A stretch of DNA of 64,000 bases from assembly GCA_036272195.1 (NCBI GenBank), contig DATAZE010000019.1:1-64000 (forward strand), read 5' to 3'. A program made the position numbers and the translations under genes. The stretch comes from DASXHY01 sp036272195 (GTDB taxonomy: Bacteria > Verrucomicrobiota > Verrucomicrobiia > Limisphaerales > DASXHY01). This document shows positions 8,269 to 17,887 of the stretch, piece by piece. Numbering within the stretch: position 1 is the first letter of the stretch; every line of letters starts with the position of its first letter. A model generated the notes under the pieces. It was not told the origin of the DNA and did no database searches. It saw nothing but the letters and a program-made list of their open reading frames with translations.

Positions 8269-10620
8269 TTACTTCGATTGAAGCTGACTTAGCAATCTCT
8301 CGGCATCAGTGAACTGTGGATTTATTTCCAAGGCCCGGCGGGCCGCGCGGCGGGCGTCGTCATATTGCCCAAGGTGCGCGTGAATGGTGGCGCGAGCGTA
8401 CGGGATGCCGGGATCCCGCGGGTCAGCGGCTTCGGCGGCGAGCAGAGCCTGGATGGCGCCGGAAGGATTTCCCGCGGCGTTGAGTGCGAGGCCCAGATTG
8501 TATTGGGCCCGCGCGTGGCGTGGATTGAGTTTTACCGCCTCTTCAAGTTCGGCGAGGGCTTTGGCTGAGTCACCCAGTTCATTCCAGGCGAGCGCCAGTT
8601 TGAAATGAAATTCGGCCTCGTTGGGGCCCAGCTTCACCGCTTCCTGCAACTCTTTCACCGCGTCTTCCGGTCGGCCGAGTTGGCTGAAAATGACGGCGAG
8701 TTCTTGACGAATTTCGGGCGAAAAGGAGTCCCACCGTTCGGCCGTTTGAAAATGTTTCAGCGCATTCGTCGCCTCGCCGCGCGCGAGTGCGAAGGTGCCG
8801 AGTTGCATCTGTCCCGCGGGTTGGTCGGCGTTTTGGCCCAGCATCTGGAGCAAATCCTGTCCGGCCCGCGAATGCAAATCGAGGCTTGGTTCCAGAAACA
8901 ATGCGGCGGCGACGCGGACGTTTCGTGACGGATCCTCCAGATGCCGGCTCAATTCAGCGCGCGTGTCTGGCGACATCGATTCGCCCAGCGCCGACAAACT
9001 TTGAATCGCGCTTTGCCGCACGAGCGCGTTCGTGTCGGAAAGTTTTTCTGCGAGCGCGCCGGCAACCGGTGTTTCATCAACCCAGCGTTCCAACAACCGC
9101 GCCGCAACCGCGCGCCAGTAATCCTGCGGATCGGTTTTAAGAATTTTCACCAGGTCGTCGCGCGCGGAATCATCGCCGTTTCTGGCGCGGGCGATGGTTT
9201 GCGCGCGCGCGCGAGTGGGGCGATTCATTTTTTCGCCGTACCAATCCTCGACGTGTTTCAACGACCAATCTGCGTCCTTGTCCTGATGACAGCGGTTGCA
9301 GGCGTTGGGAATTCCAAATTGTTTGGTCAGCAAAGGATCGGGGATGGTGAAGCCGTGATCGTGCCGCAAATGGCGCTGCATATAAACGGTCTGCGGCATG
9401 TGGCAGTTGACGCATTCGCCGCCGGTTTCTTTTATTTCGTTCGGTTTGTAGGCGGCAAGATTCATGGCGGGCATCACGCCGTTGGTATCGAATCCAAAGA
9501 CTTTATGGTGGCTGTGGGTGACGGGATTGATGGCGGGCGCGTTGGTTTGGCCGACCGCATGGCAACTCAGGCACATCATATTGCCCGGCAGTCGGACTTT
9601 CGCGGTGTGAAAATCGTGGCAATCCGCGCAGCGGACGCCGTGCTGGTACATTTTGCTGCCGAGAAACGCGGTGACTTCGTAGTCCTCGTCGCGCACCTGG
9701 CCGTCGGGATAAAAGGTATCCGAATCATCCGTGATGGAAAGCAGGTGATGATCGAAAAAACTTTCGCCCGGTTTCGGGTCGCCGGTCATTTCGGTGCGAC
9801 GCGAGTGACACGCGGCACAGGCGGCGAACATTTGGTCGCGCGACGTTTTTTGAAAGGTCGGATCCTTCGCGCCGCTATTTTTGTGAGCGTGCTGCCAGTC
9901 GTTGTGCGTGCGCATCGGACCGTGGCAGGATTCGCAACCAACTCCGCGTTCCGCCATGGCCGTGTGGTAAACGTCATTGGTCACGTCGTAATCTTTCCGC
10001 AACCGCGTATTGTGGCAGGTGGCGCACGCGGAGTTCCAATTCATGCCGCGCCCGGTCCAATGCCCCCATTCGCCGGGTTTCCGGTCTTCCGCGCCGAACA
10101 CATCGAACCACTGGTTCGAGCGCGGGTCGTAAGCAGTTTCCGTGGCTTGCCAGCGTCCGCCGGAGAAGGGCACCAGCATCTGGCGCAGGGGTGATTCGCC
10201 GATGACTCTCTCCACGAGGAAAATTTCCCGTGCGGAACTCAGGCCGGGCGCGACGATCTCAAACTGTTCTCCCGTTTTGCGAAATGAAGTTTGCTGCGTG
10301 CCGTGATGCAAAGTGGAGGCGGGAACAAATGCTGCGTCGTCCAGCTTTGAATTTGGCAGGCGCTCGGCGAGCGCGTGATGCGATTTTGCCCAGGCATCGT
10401 ACTCTTCCACGTGGCACTCCCGGCAACTGGCCGAGCCGCCGTAGGCCGCGTAAATTTGTTTTTCGTTATCCGGCGCGGCGGAATTGTTTCCGGGAAGCTG
10501 CTTGAAAAAACTCGCGCGGAGCGAAAGGAAAATCGCAACTCCAGCCAGGAGAGCCGCGAACAGCAGGAGAAAAATCCAACTGCGATTGTTTTTGGCGGGC
10601 GCGCGTTGACGAACAGACAC
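8269..10620 (-). CDS. Octahaem cytochrome c with HEAT-like and TPR domains
   Basis: A 783-residue membrane-anchored multihaem protein. One transmembrane or uncleaved signal segment lies at about 15-35 (IFLLLFAALLAGVAIFLSL). The periplasmic part then holds eight CxxCH haem-binding motifs in order: CRECH (66-70), CATCH, CESCH, CAACH, CADCH, CLSCH, CVNCH and CNRCH. This matches the cytochrome c554/octahaem type that moves electrons in the periplasm. After about residue 460 it changes to alpha-helical repeats: first HEAT-like (ALVRQSAIQSLSALGE, VRVAAALFL), then TPRs (PEDAVKELQEAVKLGPNEAE, KALAELEEAVKLNPRHAR). The start is GTG. A plus-strand open frame of 417 codons over the same DNA is a shadow. 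The gene is divergent from the pseudopilin gene. A link to sulfatase function is not evident. Confidence 0.88.
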   Translation of the reverse strand: MSVRQRAPAKNNRSWIFLLLFAALLAGVAIFLSLRASFFKQLPGNNSAAPDNEKQIYAAYGGSASCRECHVEEYDAWAKSHHALAERLPNSKLDDAAFVPASTLHHGTQQTSFRKTGEQFEIVAPGLSSAREIFLVERVIGESPLRQMLVPFSGGRWQATETAYDPRSNQWFDVFGAEDRKPGEWGHWTGRGMNWNSACATCHNTRLRKDYDVTNDVYHTAMAERGVGCESCHGPMRTHNDWQHAHKNSGAKDPTFQKTSRDQMFAACAACHSRRTEMTGDPKPGESFFDHHLLSITDDSDTFYPDGQVRDEDYEVTAFLGSKMYQHGVRCADCHDFHTAKVRLPGNMMCLSCHAVGQTNAPAINPVTHSHHKVFGFDTNGVMPAMNLAAYKPNEIKETGGECVNCHMPQTVYMQRHLRHDHGFTIPDPLLTKQFGIPNACNRCHQDKDADWSLKHVEDWYGEKMNRPTRARAQTIARARNGDDSARDDLVKILKTDPQDYWRAVAARLLERWVDETPVAGALAEKLSDTNALVRQSAIQSLSALGESMSPDTRAELSRHLEDPSRNVRVAAALFLEPSLDLHSRAGQDLLQMLGQNADQPAGQMQLGTFALARGEATNALKHFQTAERWDSFSPEIRQELAVIFSQLGRPEDAVKELQEAVKLGPNEAEFHFKLALAWNELGDSAKALAELEEAVKLNPRHARAQYNLGLALNAAGNPSGAIQALLAAEAADPRDPGIPYARATIHAHLGQYDDARRAARRALEINPQFTDAERLLSQLQSK

Positions 10621-10753
10621 GCCGGGAGTTTACGGTAAATTTTTCCCCCTGCCAAGAATTCCGAAATCATCGCTATGGATGACCTGGCACGGAATCGTCA
10701 TCTCTTCGGACGATGGACGGAAGGTTCGGAGCCGACATAATGTTAAGCGGCCC

Positions 10754-11536
10754 ATGAAAATCAGATTACCCACAAGAAACGGTTTTACCTTGATTGAGCT
10801 ACTGGTGGTCATCGCGATCATCGCGATCCTCGCAGCCATGCTTTTGCCCGCCCTGGCCAAATCAAAGGAGACGGCCAAACGCGCCGTCTGCAAATCCAAT
10901 ATACGCCAGATGACCATGGGCATCATAATGTACGCGAGTGACAACCAGGACAAATATCCTGTAGCCGCGTCGCACCTGACTTGGGTCCCGCTGGACGTGT
11001 ACAATTATTTTATCTCGACGATGCACATGTCAACGAACGGGCTGCAATGTCCCAACTACACGACATTCGAGGACCCGAATTATCCGGGAAGTGTCGGGGC
11101 GGTTTATGTGGACACGCCGGGCAATCGCGGACGGCTTGGATATTACGCGCTGTGGGGATTAAACACTACCACCGACTTGCGTCCGCGCGAGTTGAGTTAT
11201 GGCACACAACCCGCGCCATGGGATTCGCCTCGAAAGACCACGGATCGGGTGACGGCCTTCACAGTGCTCATGTCCGATGTCAGTGAGCAGGGCAGTGGAA
11301 CTGGCACTAAGTACACGCGCACGCCGCATACGAAGGCCGGATTGAAAGTCGTCCTCAACTCCTTTCCTCCGCCCACGACGGCGGGTATGGAAGGAAACAA
11401 TGTGGCGGCGGCGGATGGTTCCGTGGAATGGAAAAAAGCCAACACGGTCCTGCCGCATACCGTCAGCCCGTTCAAAGATCCCGTGAACACGCAACAGAGC
11501 GATTTTCTCCAAACGACCATTGTTGGCTACTGGTAA
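10754..11536 (+). CDS. Type II secretion pseudopilin-like protein (prepilin N-terminal methylation domain)
   Basis: A 260-residue protein with a prepilin leader: basic MKIRLPTRNG, predicted cleavage at G10/F11, then FTLIELLVVIAIIAILAAM with the conserved Glu five residues into the mature form. The rest is the soluble C-terminal domain common in Verrucomicrobiota and Planctomycetota, with a GNNVAAADGSVEW segment near the end that corresponds to the H-x9-DG-type tail of that family (the His is not obvious here). The ATG at 10754 is chosen because it puts the leader at normal length. The open frame continues 25 codons upstream without prepilin character. The stop is 19 bp before the GTG of the PATR-sulfatase gene, which suggests one transcript and a possible role in assembly or export of that protein. 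Confidence 0.88.
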   Translation: MKIRLPTRNGFTLIELLVVIAIIAILAAMLLPALAKSKETAKRAVCKSNIRQMTMGIIMYASDNQDKYPVAASHLTWVPLDVYNYFISTMHMSTNGLQCPNYTTFEDPNYPGSVGAVYVDTPGNRGRLGYYALWGLNTTTDLRPRELSYGTQPAPWDSPRKTTDRVTAFTVLMSDVSEQGSGTGTKYTRTPHTKAGLKVVLNSFPPPTTAGMEGNNVAAADGSVEWKKANTVLPHTVSPFKDPVNTQQSDFLQTTIVGYW

Positions 11537-11555
11537 GGGGGACCGTTAAGTCTTT

Positions 11556-14500
11556 GTGATTTTACGACCGAGTATTTCCGTCTTTTTTTTCGCGGCCATC
11601 ACATTCCTCACGATCTCCCAGGCGCGCGCCGCCGTCCGGAACTGGTCGGGCGCTGGCGGGGACGCGAACTGGAACACGGCGGGCAACTGGGGTGGCACGG
11701 CCCCGGTGAACGCTGACGCCTTGATTTTCAGCGGCACGACGCAGCCGAACAACACCAACAATATTTCAAACCTTTCGGTCAACGGATTGCAAATTGCTAA
11801 CGGCGACTTCACATTGAATGGAAATTTATTGGCGTTGAACGGCCCCATCACCAACTCGGCGGGCACGAACATTCTTGCGCTGGCCGTCAATGTCACGGTT
11901 CAAAACCCGACCTGGAACATCGCCCCCGGATCGGAACTGCGATTCACCAGCCTCTTTACCAACAGCACCACGGCCAATCCGCTGGCCACGCTCGCTTTCG
12001 GGGGCGCGGTGCGTTTCACGAGCGACAATTGCCTGCCCAACCGTTTCTTTACCCTCACCAGCGGCGCGGTCATTGCTGACGGGTGCAATTTGGTGACGCT
12101 GGACGGATTCCGGTTGCAGCCGTCGGCTGGCAGCGCCGCCGTGTTTCAAATTACCAACAACGCAAGTTTCACGATTGCGAGCGGCGGCAACCTGCGCCTG
12201 TGCCAGATGGCGACCGGCGGTTCCAGCCGTGTGGACATGTCCTCAGGCGTATTGAATATGGCGATTACAAGCGGTGCGAGCGCAGGCGATATTTTTGTGG
12301 GTGAAGCCGCGACGACGATCACGGTGTTTAACCAAAACGGCGGGTTGGTCGAATTTACCGGCAACGGCAACAACCGGATCGCCTTCGCGAACGCCTCGGC
12401 CACGGCGGACGGCACTTACAATCTGAATGGTGGAGTGCTTTGGACCAAACAGATTGTGCAGGTCACCGCTGGCGCGCCGGGCGGCACGTTCAACTTCAAC
12501 GGCGGCACACTGAAACCGACAACGAGTTCGGCGACGTTCTTCACGGGAGTGCAGACCGCCAATATCCTGTCCGGCGGCGCAATCATTGACACGACCAACT
12601 TGAATATCGCCATCGGCCAGGCGCTGGGCGGTAACGGTCCCTTGACGAAAATCGGCACGAGCACTTTGACCTTGAGCGGCGCGAACACCTACACCGGAAC
12701 GACCACCGTGAGCAACGGCACGTTGCTCATCAACGGACAGAACAATGGGAATGGCGCGGTGAATGTCGCTGGCGGAATTCTCGGCGGCACTGGCACCATC
12801 TCCGGCGTGGTGACGGTGCAAATGGACGGAACTTTCTCGCCTGGCGGCTCCCTTGGCACGATGACTTTGCAAAGCGATCTCGCGCTCGCGGGAACCGTTT
12901 TGCTGCACGCGGACAAGTCGCAGTCGGCGACTAACGATTTTGCGCAAGTCGGCGGCGCGCTCATCAATCTTGGCTCGACCGTTGTGACAATTACCAATCT
13001 CGGCCCGATTTTCGCGGTCGGCGACAGCTTCCAATTTTTCAACAAACCGATGTCCAACGGTGATGCGGTGGTGTTCTCGCCTTCAACTCCGGGAGCCGGC
13101 CTGGCCTGGACGAACCGGCTTGCCGTGGATGGCTCGGTGGGAATTGTAACGGCTCCGATCACAGCCACGCCCACCGATTTAATCGGTCTTACCTTGAGTG
13201 CCGGAACGCTTTCGCCGGGCTTCAACTCCAATGTGCTCAGCTACTCCGCCCGCGCGGCTTATAGCAACAGCGCGGTCGCGATCACGCCAACGGCCGCCAA
13301 TGTGAGCGCCACGATTCGCGTGATTTGCAATGGCGTGACAAACATCGTTGCGTCCGGCGATAAAGGCACAATCGCGCTCAAGCCCGGCACGAATGCAATC
13401 GATGTCCAGGTGACCGCGCCCGACAATTTGATTACGAAAGATTACATCATCTCTTTCGCTCGAATTCCTCCCAACATTGTTTTGATTCTCGCCGACGACC
13501 AGGGCTTTTCGGATTGGAGTTGTTACGGCGGCGAAATTTCCACGCCGAACCTCGACCGCCTCGCGACGGAAGGTTTGCGTTTCCGGCAGTTTTACAATTG
13601 CGCGCGTTGCAGCCCCACTCGCTGCGCGGTGCTGACGGGTCTCTACACGGCGCAAGTCGCGGTGGATCCGTCGCAGGCGCTGCCCAATTTGCGAAGCGAC
13701 AACAACGTGACCATTGCCGAGTTGCTCGGCGTGAACGGTTATCGCACTTACATGGCGGGCAAATGGCATCTGGGCAACGGCGCGCTGCTGCCGGAAGCGC
13801 GCGGGTTCCAGCAAGTCTGGCGCTACGCCGACGGCACGGCCCACAGCGAAGACACGTGGAACACCAATCTTTACAAGCTCGTTTCATCAGACGGCGAAAT
13901 CACCAACCGGATTTATCCGGCGGGAACTTTTTATCAGCCGGACGCCATCGGCGACTACTCACTCGATTTCATCAATAACGCGTTGGTGACGCACACCAAC
14001 GACAAGCCGTTCTTTCTCTATATGCCGTTTGGCTCGGCGCATTTCCCGATTCAGGCGCCGCAGGATTGGGTGAACACCAATGTGCCGATTTATTCCGCCG
14101 GCTGGGATGCGGTTCGCAATTCGCGTTTCACGAACATGCTGGCGCAGGGCGTACTGGATTCACACATTGCCTTGTCGCCCAACGAAGGCACGGCCCCGTG
14201 GACTACTATCCCGGCGGAGGCGATTCCCGATTGGGACACGTTTGATCCGGACCGGCAGGCGGACCTCGCACGGCGTATGGCGATTTACGCGGCGATGGTG
14301 CAAAAAATGGATGCGAACATTGGCCGCGTGGCGGCGCAATTGCGCGCGGCCGGACAGTTGGACAACACGCTGATTTTTGCGCTGTCCGACAACGGGGGGA
14401 ATTACGAGGGCGCCGTGCTCGGGCAAACCGGCGGCGTACCGGATGCCGCGCCGTTGACCGGATTATCACTGACGAACATGGGTTTGAACGGGCAGCCTGT

Positions 14501-16238
14501 CATCTATCTCGGCGGCGGCTGGGCGCACGTCAGCGACACGCCTTTCCGGTTGTTCAAGCATTTCAATCACGAAGGCGGTATTCGCACGCCGTTAATTGTT
14601 CATTGGCCGGAAGGGCTGGCGCGCACCAACCAGTGGGAGAACCAACCGGGCCATGTCATCGACCTGATGGCGACGATTGTGGACGTGACCGGCGTCACTT
14701 ATCCGACGCAATTCAACGGCCACGTCGTGCTGCCGCTGGAAGGACAAAGTTTGCTGCCGCTGTTCACCGGCACGAATGAATTTCCGCGCGCGCTCGGCTT
14801 CGAGCATGAAGGCAACCGAGCATGGCTCAGCGGCAGTTGGAAATTCGTCACCAAAAATTTCACGGCTTACGACGGCAGCAATCCCGCGAATCAATTGGAG
14901 CTCTATGATTTGAGCAAGGACCCGACGGAACTCACGAATGTCGCCGGCGCGCAGCCGATGTTGCTCGGTCAGTTGGTGACGAATTGGAACACCTGGGCGA
15001 CGCGCGTCGGCGTTCCGTCCAGCCGGCTCGTGAATCCAGGCCAGCTGATCCCGCCCGTGTTTCCCGCGACAAACGGGAGCGATCTTTTTGTGGACACATT
15101 CAACCGGCCGGACGAAACGAACATCGACGCCAGCGCGACGGGCATGTGGGGCTCACGCGTGCCGCCGATCGGGATCGACGCGGCTTACTATGAAGGCTAC
15201 GAGGGCAGCGGACTGCCGACATCGATCCAGATCGTGAGCAGCAATCTTCAAATGGCCGTCGGCGTGGGCATGAGCGAGAACGGCATCATACACAATTTCA
15301 CGGGATCGGACATTGTGGATGCCGGGGGATTCAGCGTGGAATTGACGGTGCAGGAAATCAACACGGACAGTTCCGATGCGGCGAACCGATTCGTCGGTTT
15401 CGGCGTGGGCCTGTCGCAGGCCGAGGCGGCCGCCGGCGGGGACATCAACGACAATTCCGGCATTCTGTTCCGCGGCAAGCAGGGCACCGCGAACCGCGGC
15501 GTTTCCGATTTCTTCGTCGAGCTGGACCTCAACGGCAACATCAAAGTGTGGACCAACGGCGTGCTGCTCGATACCGTTTCCGTGGGGCAGGCATCCGGCA
15601 CTTTGACGGCGAGTTTTGCCTGCGCGGGATTCACGACCGACGATACCGTGACGGTGAATGTCTTTTTCAACGGCCAGCAGGTGGACATCAACACGGCGGA
15701 CGCGAATTCCCTGAGCCGCACATTTAAGTGGGATCACAACGACAGCAACTACATCGGCCTGAGTGCGCGGGCCTCGAACTACACGCAGATGGACAACCTG
15801 GCCATCCGCAAGCTGCCGTTGGCCGCCGGCGCGGCCATCAATTACGCAATGCAATACGGTTTGTCCGGCACGAACGCTGATTCCGGCGCGGACCCGGACG
15901 GCGATGGCGTGAGCAATTTCGCGGAATGGGCGTTTGGCGGCGACCCTGCGGCGGCGGACCCGTTCATCGCCAGCCTGAAAGGCGCGATGCTCACGCCGAC
16001 GCAGGATTTTCAGTTCACTTATCAGCGCCTCATCAACGCGGCGAATTACGGCTTGCGCTACCGCTATTTCGTATCGGAGGATTTGGCCACGTGGACGGAA
16101 ACCACCCCCACGCAAATCAGCGCCGCAACCAATGAGGACAAGGACGGCTACGAAATTGTGACCATGCAGCTTCCGGCGTCTTTAATTTCCGGGCAAAGCA
16201 AACTGTTTTTGCGCGTGCTTGGAGAACCGGCGAATTAA
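11556..16238 (+). CDS. Giant PATR scaffold / sulfatase fusion protein
   Basis: A 1560-residue secreted protein starting at a GTG with AAGGGGGA about 14 bases upstream. Order of parts: signal peptide ending SQARA (25); a PATR scaffold (26-530) opening with AVRNWSGAGGD and holding a clear repeat (GANTYTGTTTVSNGTL); a cadherin-like beta-sandwich (about 541-637, LTLSAGTLSPGFNSNVLSY with ITPTA); a full sulfatase domain (about 638-1160) with LADDQGFSD, formylglycine motif C685-S-P-T-R, GKWHLGN, DNGGN and FKHFNHEGG; a LamG-like domain (about 1172-1425, DTFNRPDETN); and a C-terminal region with an EF-hand-like DPDGDGVSNFAEW stretch ending FLRVLGEPAN. The scaffold is about 80 percent identical by eye to the N-terminus of the protein at 21279. 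The sulfatase domain belongs with those at 104, 26332 and 30344. Surface display is inferred from the repeats. Confidence 0.9.
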   Translation: MILRPSISVFFFAAITFLTISQARAAVRNWSGAGGDANWNTAGNWGGTAPVNADALIFSGTTQPNNTNNISNLSVNGLQIANGDFTLNGNLLALNGPITNSAGTNILALAVNVTVQNPTWNIAPGSELRFTSLFTNSTTANPLATLAFGGAVRFTSDNCLPNRFFTLTSGAVIADGCNLVTLDGFRLQPSAGSAAVFQITNNASFTIASGGNLRLCQMATGGSSRVDMSSGVLNMAITSGASAGDIFVGEAATTITVFNQNGGLVEFTGNGNNRIAFANASATADGTYNLNGGVLWTKQIVQVTAGAPGGTFNFNGGTLKPTTSSATFFTGVQTANILSGGAIIDTTNLNIAIGQALGGNGPLTKIGTSTLTLSGANTYTGTTTVSNGTLLINGQNNGNGAVNVAGGILGGTGTISGVVTVQMDGTFSPGGSLGTMTLQSDLALAGTVLLHADKSQSATNDFAQVGGALINLGSTVVTITNLGPIFAVGDSFQFFNKPMSNGDAVVFSPSTPGAGLAWTNRLAVDGSVGIVTAPITATPTDLIGLTLSAGTLSPGFNSNVLSYSARAAYSNSAVAITPTAANVSATIRVICNGVTNIVASGDKGTIALKPGTNAIDVQVTAPDNLITKDYIISFARIPPNIVLILADDQGFSDWSCYGGEISTPNLDRLATEGLRFRQFYNCARCSPTRCAVLTGLYTAQVAVDPSQALPNLRSDNNVTIAELLGVNGYRTYMAGKWHLGNGALLPEARGFQQVWRYADGTAHSEDTWNTNLYKLVSSDGEITNRIYPAGTFYQPDAIGDYSLDFINNALVTHTNDKPFFLYMPFGSAHFPIQAPQDWVNTNVPIYSAGWDAVRNSRFTNMLAQGVLDSHIALSPNEGTAPWTTIPAEAIPDWDTFDPDRQADLARRMAIYAAMVQKMDANIGRVAAQLRAAGQLDNTLIFALSDNGGNYEGAVLGQTGGVPDAAPLTGLSLTNMGLNGQPVIYLGGGWAHVSDTPFRLFKHFNHEGGIRTPLIVHWPEGLARTNQWENQPGHVIDLMATIVDVTGVTYPTQFNGHVVLPLEGQSLLPLFTGTNEFPRALGFEHEGNRAWLSGSWKFVTKNFTAYDGSNPANQLELYDLSKDPTELTNVAGAQPMLLGQLVTNWNTWATRVGVPSSRLVNPGQLIPPVFPATNGSDLFVDTFNRPDETNIDASATGMWGSRVPPIGIDAAYYEGYEGSGLPTSIQIVSSNLQMAVGVGMSENGIIHNFTGSDIVDAGGFSVELTVQEINTDSSDAANRFVGFGVGLSQAEAAAGGDINDNSGILFRGKQGTANRGVSDFFVELDLNGNIKVWTNGVLLDTVSVGQASGTLTASFACAGFTTDDTVTVNVFFNGQQVDINTADANSLSRTFKWDHNDSNYIGLSARASNYTQMDNLAIRKLPLAAGAAINYAMQYGLSGTNADSGADPDGDGVSNFAEWAFGGDPAAADPFIASLKGAMLTPTQDFQFTYQRLINAANYGLRYRYFVSEDLATWTETTPTQISAATNEDKDGYEIVTMQLPASLISGQSKLFLRVLGEPAN
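11631..12726 (+). repeat. Paralogous PATR scaffold segment, copy 1
   Basis: This stretch encodes about 365 residues that align almost without gaps to 21357-22450. Runs such as GGLVEFTGNGNNRIAFANAS, VQVTAGAPGGTFNFNGGTLK and LPNRFFTLTSG are identical or nearly so. Similarity stops soon after the TTTVSNGTL motif, where the two proteins become unrelated. It is a gene-level duplication of a domain block, not a mobile element. Confidence 0.85.
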
Positions 16239-16244
16239 TTGGTT

Positions 16245-17885
16245 ATGAACACAATTTCTTTTTTCAAAGTTTCGCCGGCGAGGAGTTCATTCTTTTTCTG
16301 TTTGGCAGCGGTTCTTGGCCTTCCAATGTTGGTTGCAGCGCAATCGGTGGCGCCTGCCGCGAAACCAAACATTGTCTATATCCTGGCCGATGATTTGGGT
16401 TATGGAGATGTCAGCGCGTTGAATCCGGGAAATAAAATTAAAACGCCGCAAATCGACAAGCTTATCGCCGAGAGCATGACCTTCACTGAAGCGCATGCTT
16501 CCTCGGCGGTCTGCACGCCATCGCGATACAGCATTCTGACGGGTCGCTATAACTGGCGATCGACAATGAAAGAAGGCGTGCTGGGCGGTTTCAGCAAGCC
16601 GCTGATTGAGTCGGGGCGGATGACGGTCGCGGATTTGTTGAAGGATCACGGATACGACACGGCCTGTATTGGCAAATGGCATCTGGGCATGGGTTGGACA
16701 AGATTGCCGGCGGCGAAAAATGACGCCGATGATGAAGCGAGTTCGGAATCCGGCGCCGGCCAGCGGATTGATTTTACGAAAAATATCAGGAGAGGTCCCA
16801 CGACGGTTGGTTTCGATTATTTTTTTGGAATCAGCGCCTCTCTGGACATGCCGCCGTATGCCTTCATTGAAGATGATCATGTCACCGCGTTGCCCACGAT
16901 TTTGAGGGGGCGATTGATCGGGGTCGACGGCAAGCAAACGGGAGTGGGCCCGCAGGTTCCGGGCTTTGAGGCAGTCGACGTGTTGCCGACACTCACGGCC
17001 AAAGCGGTGGATTACATCGAACGGCATTCCGGCAGCAACGCCGGCGGGAAACGTTTTTTTCTTTATCTCGCTTTGCCAACCCCGCACACGCCGCTGGCTC
17101 CCTCGAAGGAATGGCTGGGTAAAAGCGGGCTGAATGCGTATGCCGATTACGTCATGGAAACGGACGACTGCATCGGGAAGGTGCTGGCCGCCCTGAAAAA
17201 AAACAACGTTGCCGGCAACACGTTGGTTGTCCTGGCGAGCGACAATGGCTGTTCGCCCGCGGCAAATTTTCCCTTCCTGCTCGCTCATGGCCATGATCCC
17301 AGCGCCGGTCGTCGCGGGTACAAAGCGGATATCTATGACGGCGGCCACCGGATTCCTCTGCTGGTGCGCTGGCCGGGGCGCGTCGCGGCCGGGGCCAGGT
17401 GCGATGGATTTGTCTGCCTCGGCGATTTCATGGCCACCTGCGCTGATTTGCTGAAAGCAAAACTGCCGGACAATGCCGGCGAGGACAGCGTCAGTTTTCT
17501 TCCTGTGTTATTGAATGAGGCGAAAATCACCGCGCGCCAAGTGCTGGTGGAAAGTTCAATCAATGGTTCTTTCGGCCTGCGCGAAGGCCAATGGAAGCTG
17601 GCCCTTTGTCCCGACTCCGGCGGCTGGAGTTTTCCCCGGCCGGGCAAGGACAACACCGACGGCTCGCCTCGATTTCAGCTTTTCGACGTGTCATCCGACC
17701 CGGCGGAGAAAACGAATGTCATGAGTCAGCATCTGGAAATTGTCCAGCGATTGGGACGGCTCATGCGGGACTATATCATCAACGGACGAAGCACGCCGGG
17801 CGCGCTTCAAAAAAACACGCCGGTCAAGTCATGGCAACAAACGAAGTGGATTGAGGAGTTCGCTCCGGCATCGCACGCGGAGTGA
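16245..17885 (+). CDS. Secreted arylsulfatase (arylsulfatase A-like)
   Basis: A 546-residue S1 sulfatase. A hydrophobic N-terminus with two aromatic-rich stretches (FFFCLAAVLGLPMLVAA) serves as signal peptide. The active site shows D49-D50 in LADDLGYGD, formylglycine motif C90-T-P-S-R followed by YSILTGRYNWRS, GKWHLGMGW, TPHTPL and ASDNGCS. The TGRYNWR block is typical of arylsulfatase A-type enzymes that act on glycan or aryl sulfates. It follows the PATR-sulfatase fusion with only six bases between stop and ATG, so the two are almost certainly co-transcribed and perhaps translationally coupled. It ends two bases before the stop of the convergent histidine kinase gene, leaving no room for a separate terminator. 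Confidence 0.92.
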   Translation: MNTISFFKVSPARSSFFFCLAAVLGLPMLVAAQSVAPAAKPNIVYILADDLGYGDVSALNPGNKIKTPQIDKLIAESMTFTEAHASSAVCTPSRYSILTGRYNWRSTMKEGVLGGFSKPLIESGRMTVADLLKDHGYDTACIGKWHLGMGWTRLPAAKNDADDEASSESGAGQRIDFTKNIRRGPTTVGFDYFFGISASLDMPPYAFIEDDHVTALPTILRGRLIGVDGKQTGVGPQVPGFEAVDVLPTLTAKAVDYIERHSGSNAGGKRFFLYLALPTPHTPLAPSKEWLGKSGLNAYADYVMETDDCIGKVLAALKKNNVAGNTLVVLASDNGCSPAANFPFLLAHGHDPSAGRRGYKADIYDGGHRIPLLVRWPGRVAAGARCDGFVCLGDFMATCADLLKAKLPDNAGEDSVSFLPVLLNEAKITARQVLVESSINGSFGLREGQWKLALCPDSGGWSFPRPGKDNTDGSPRFQLFDVSSDPAEKTNVMSQHLEIVQRLGRLMRDYIINGRSTPGALQKNTPVKSWQQTKWIEEFAPASHAE

Positions 17886-17887
17886 GA

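Noticed and set aside
8941..10194. 417-codon plus-strand frame over the cytochrome gene
   Set aside because: It is antisense to an octahaem cytochrome with eight CxxCH motifs and has no protein-like features of its own.
10679..10753. 25-codon extension of the pseudopilin
   Set aside because: It would place the prepilin cleavage site too far from the N-terminus.
12243..13034. 263-codon minus-strand frame inside the PATR scaffold
   Set aside because: Low-complexity shadow of a Gly/Thr/Asn-rich coding strand.
15153..16115. 320-codon minus-strand frame opposite the fusion protein C-terminus
   Set aside because: Arg/His/Val-rich shadow of the LamG-like region.
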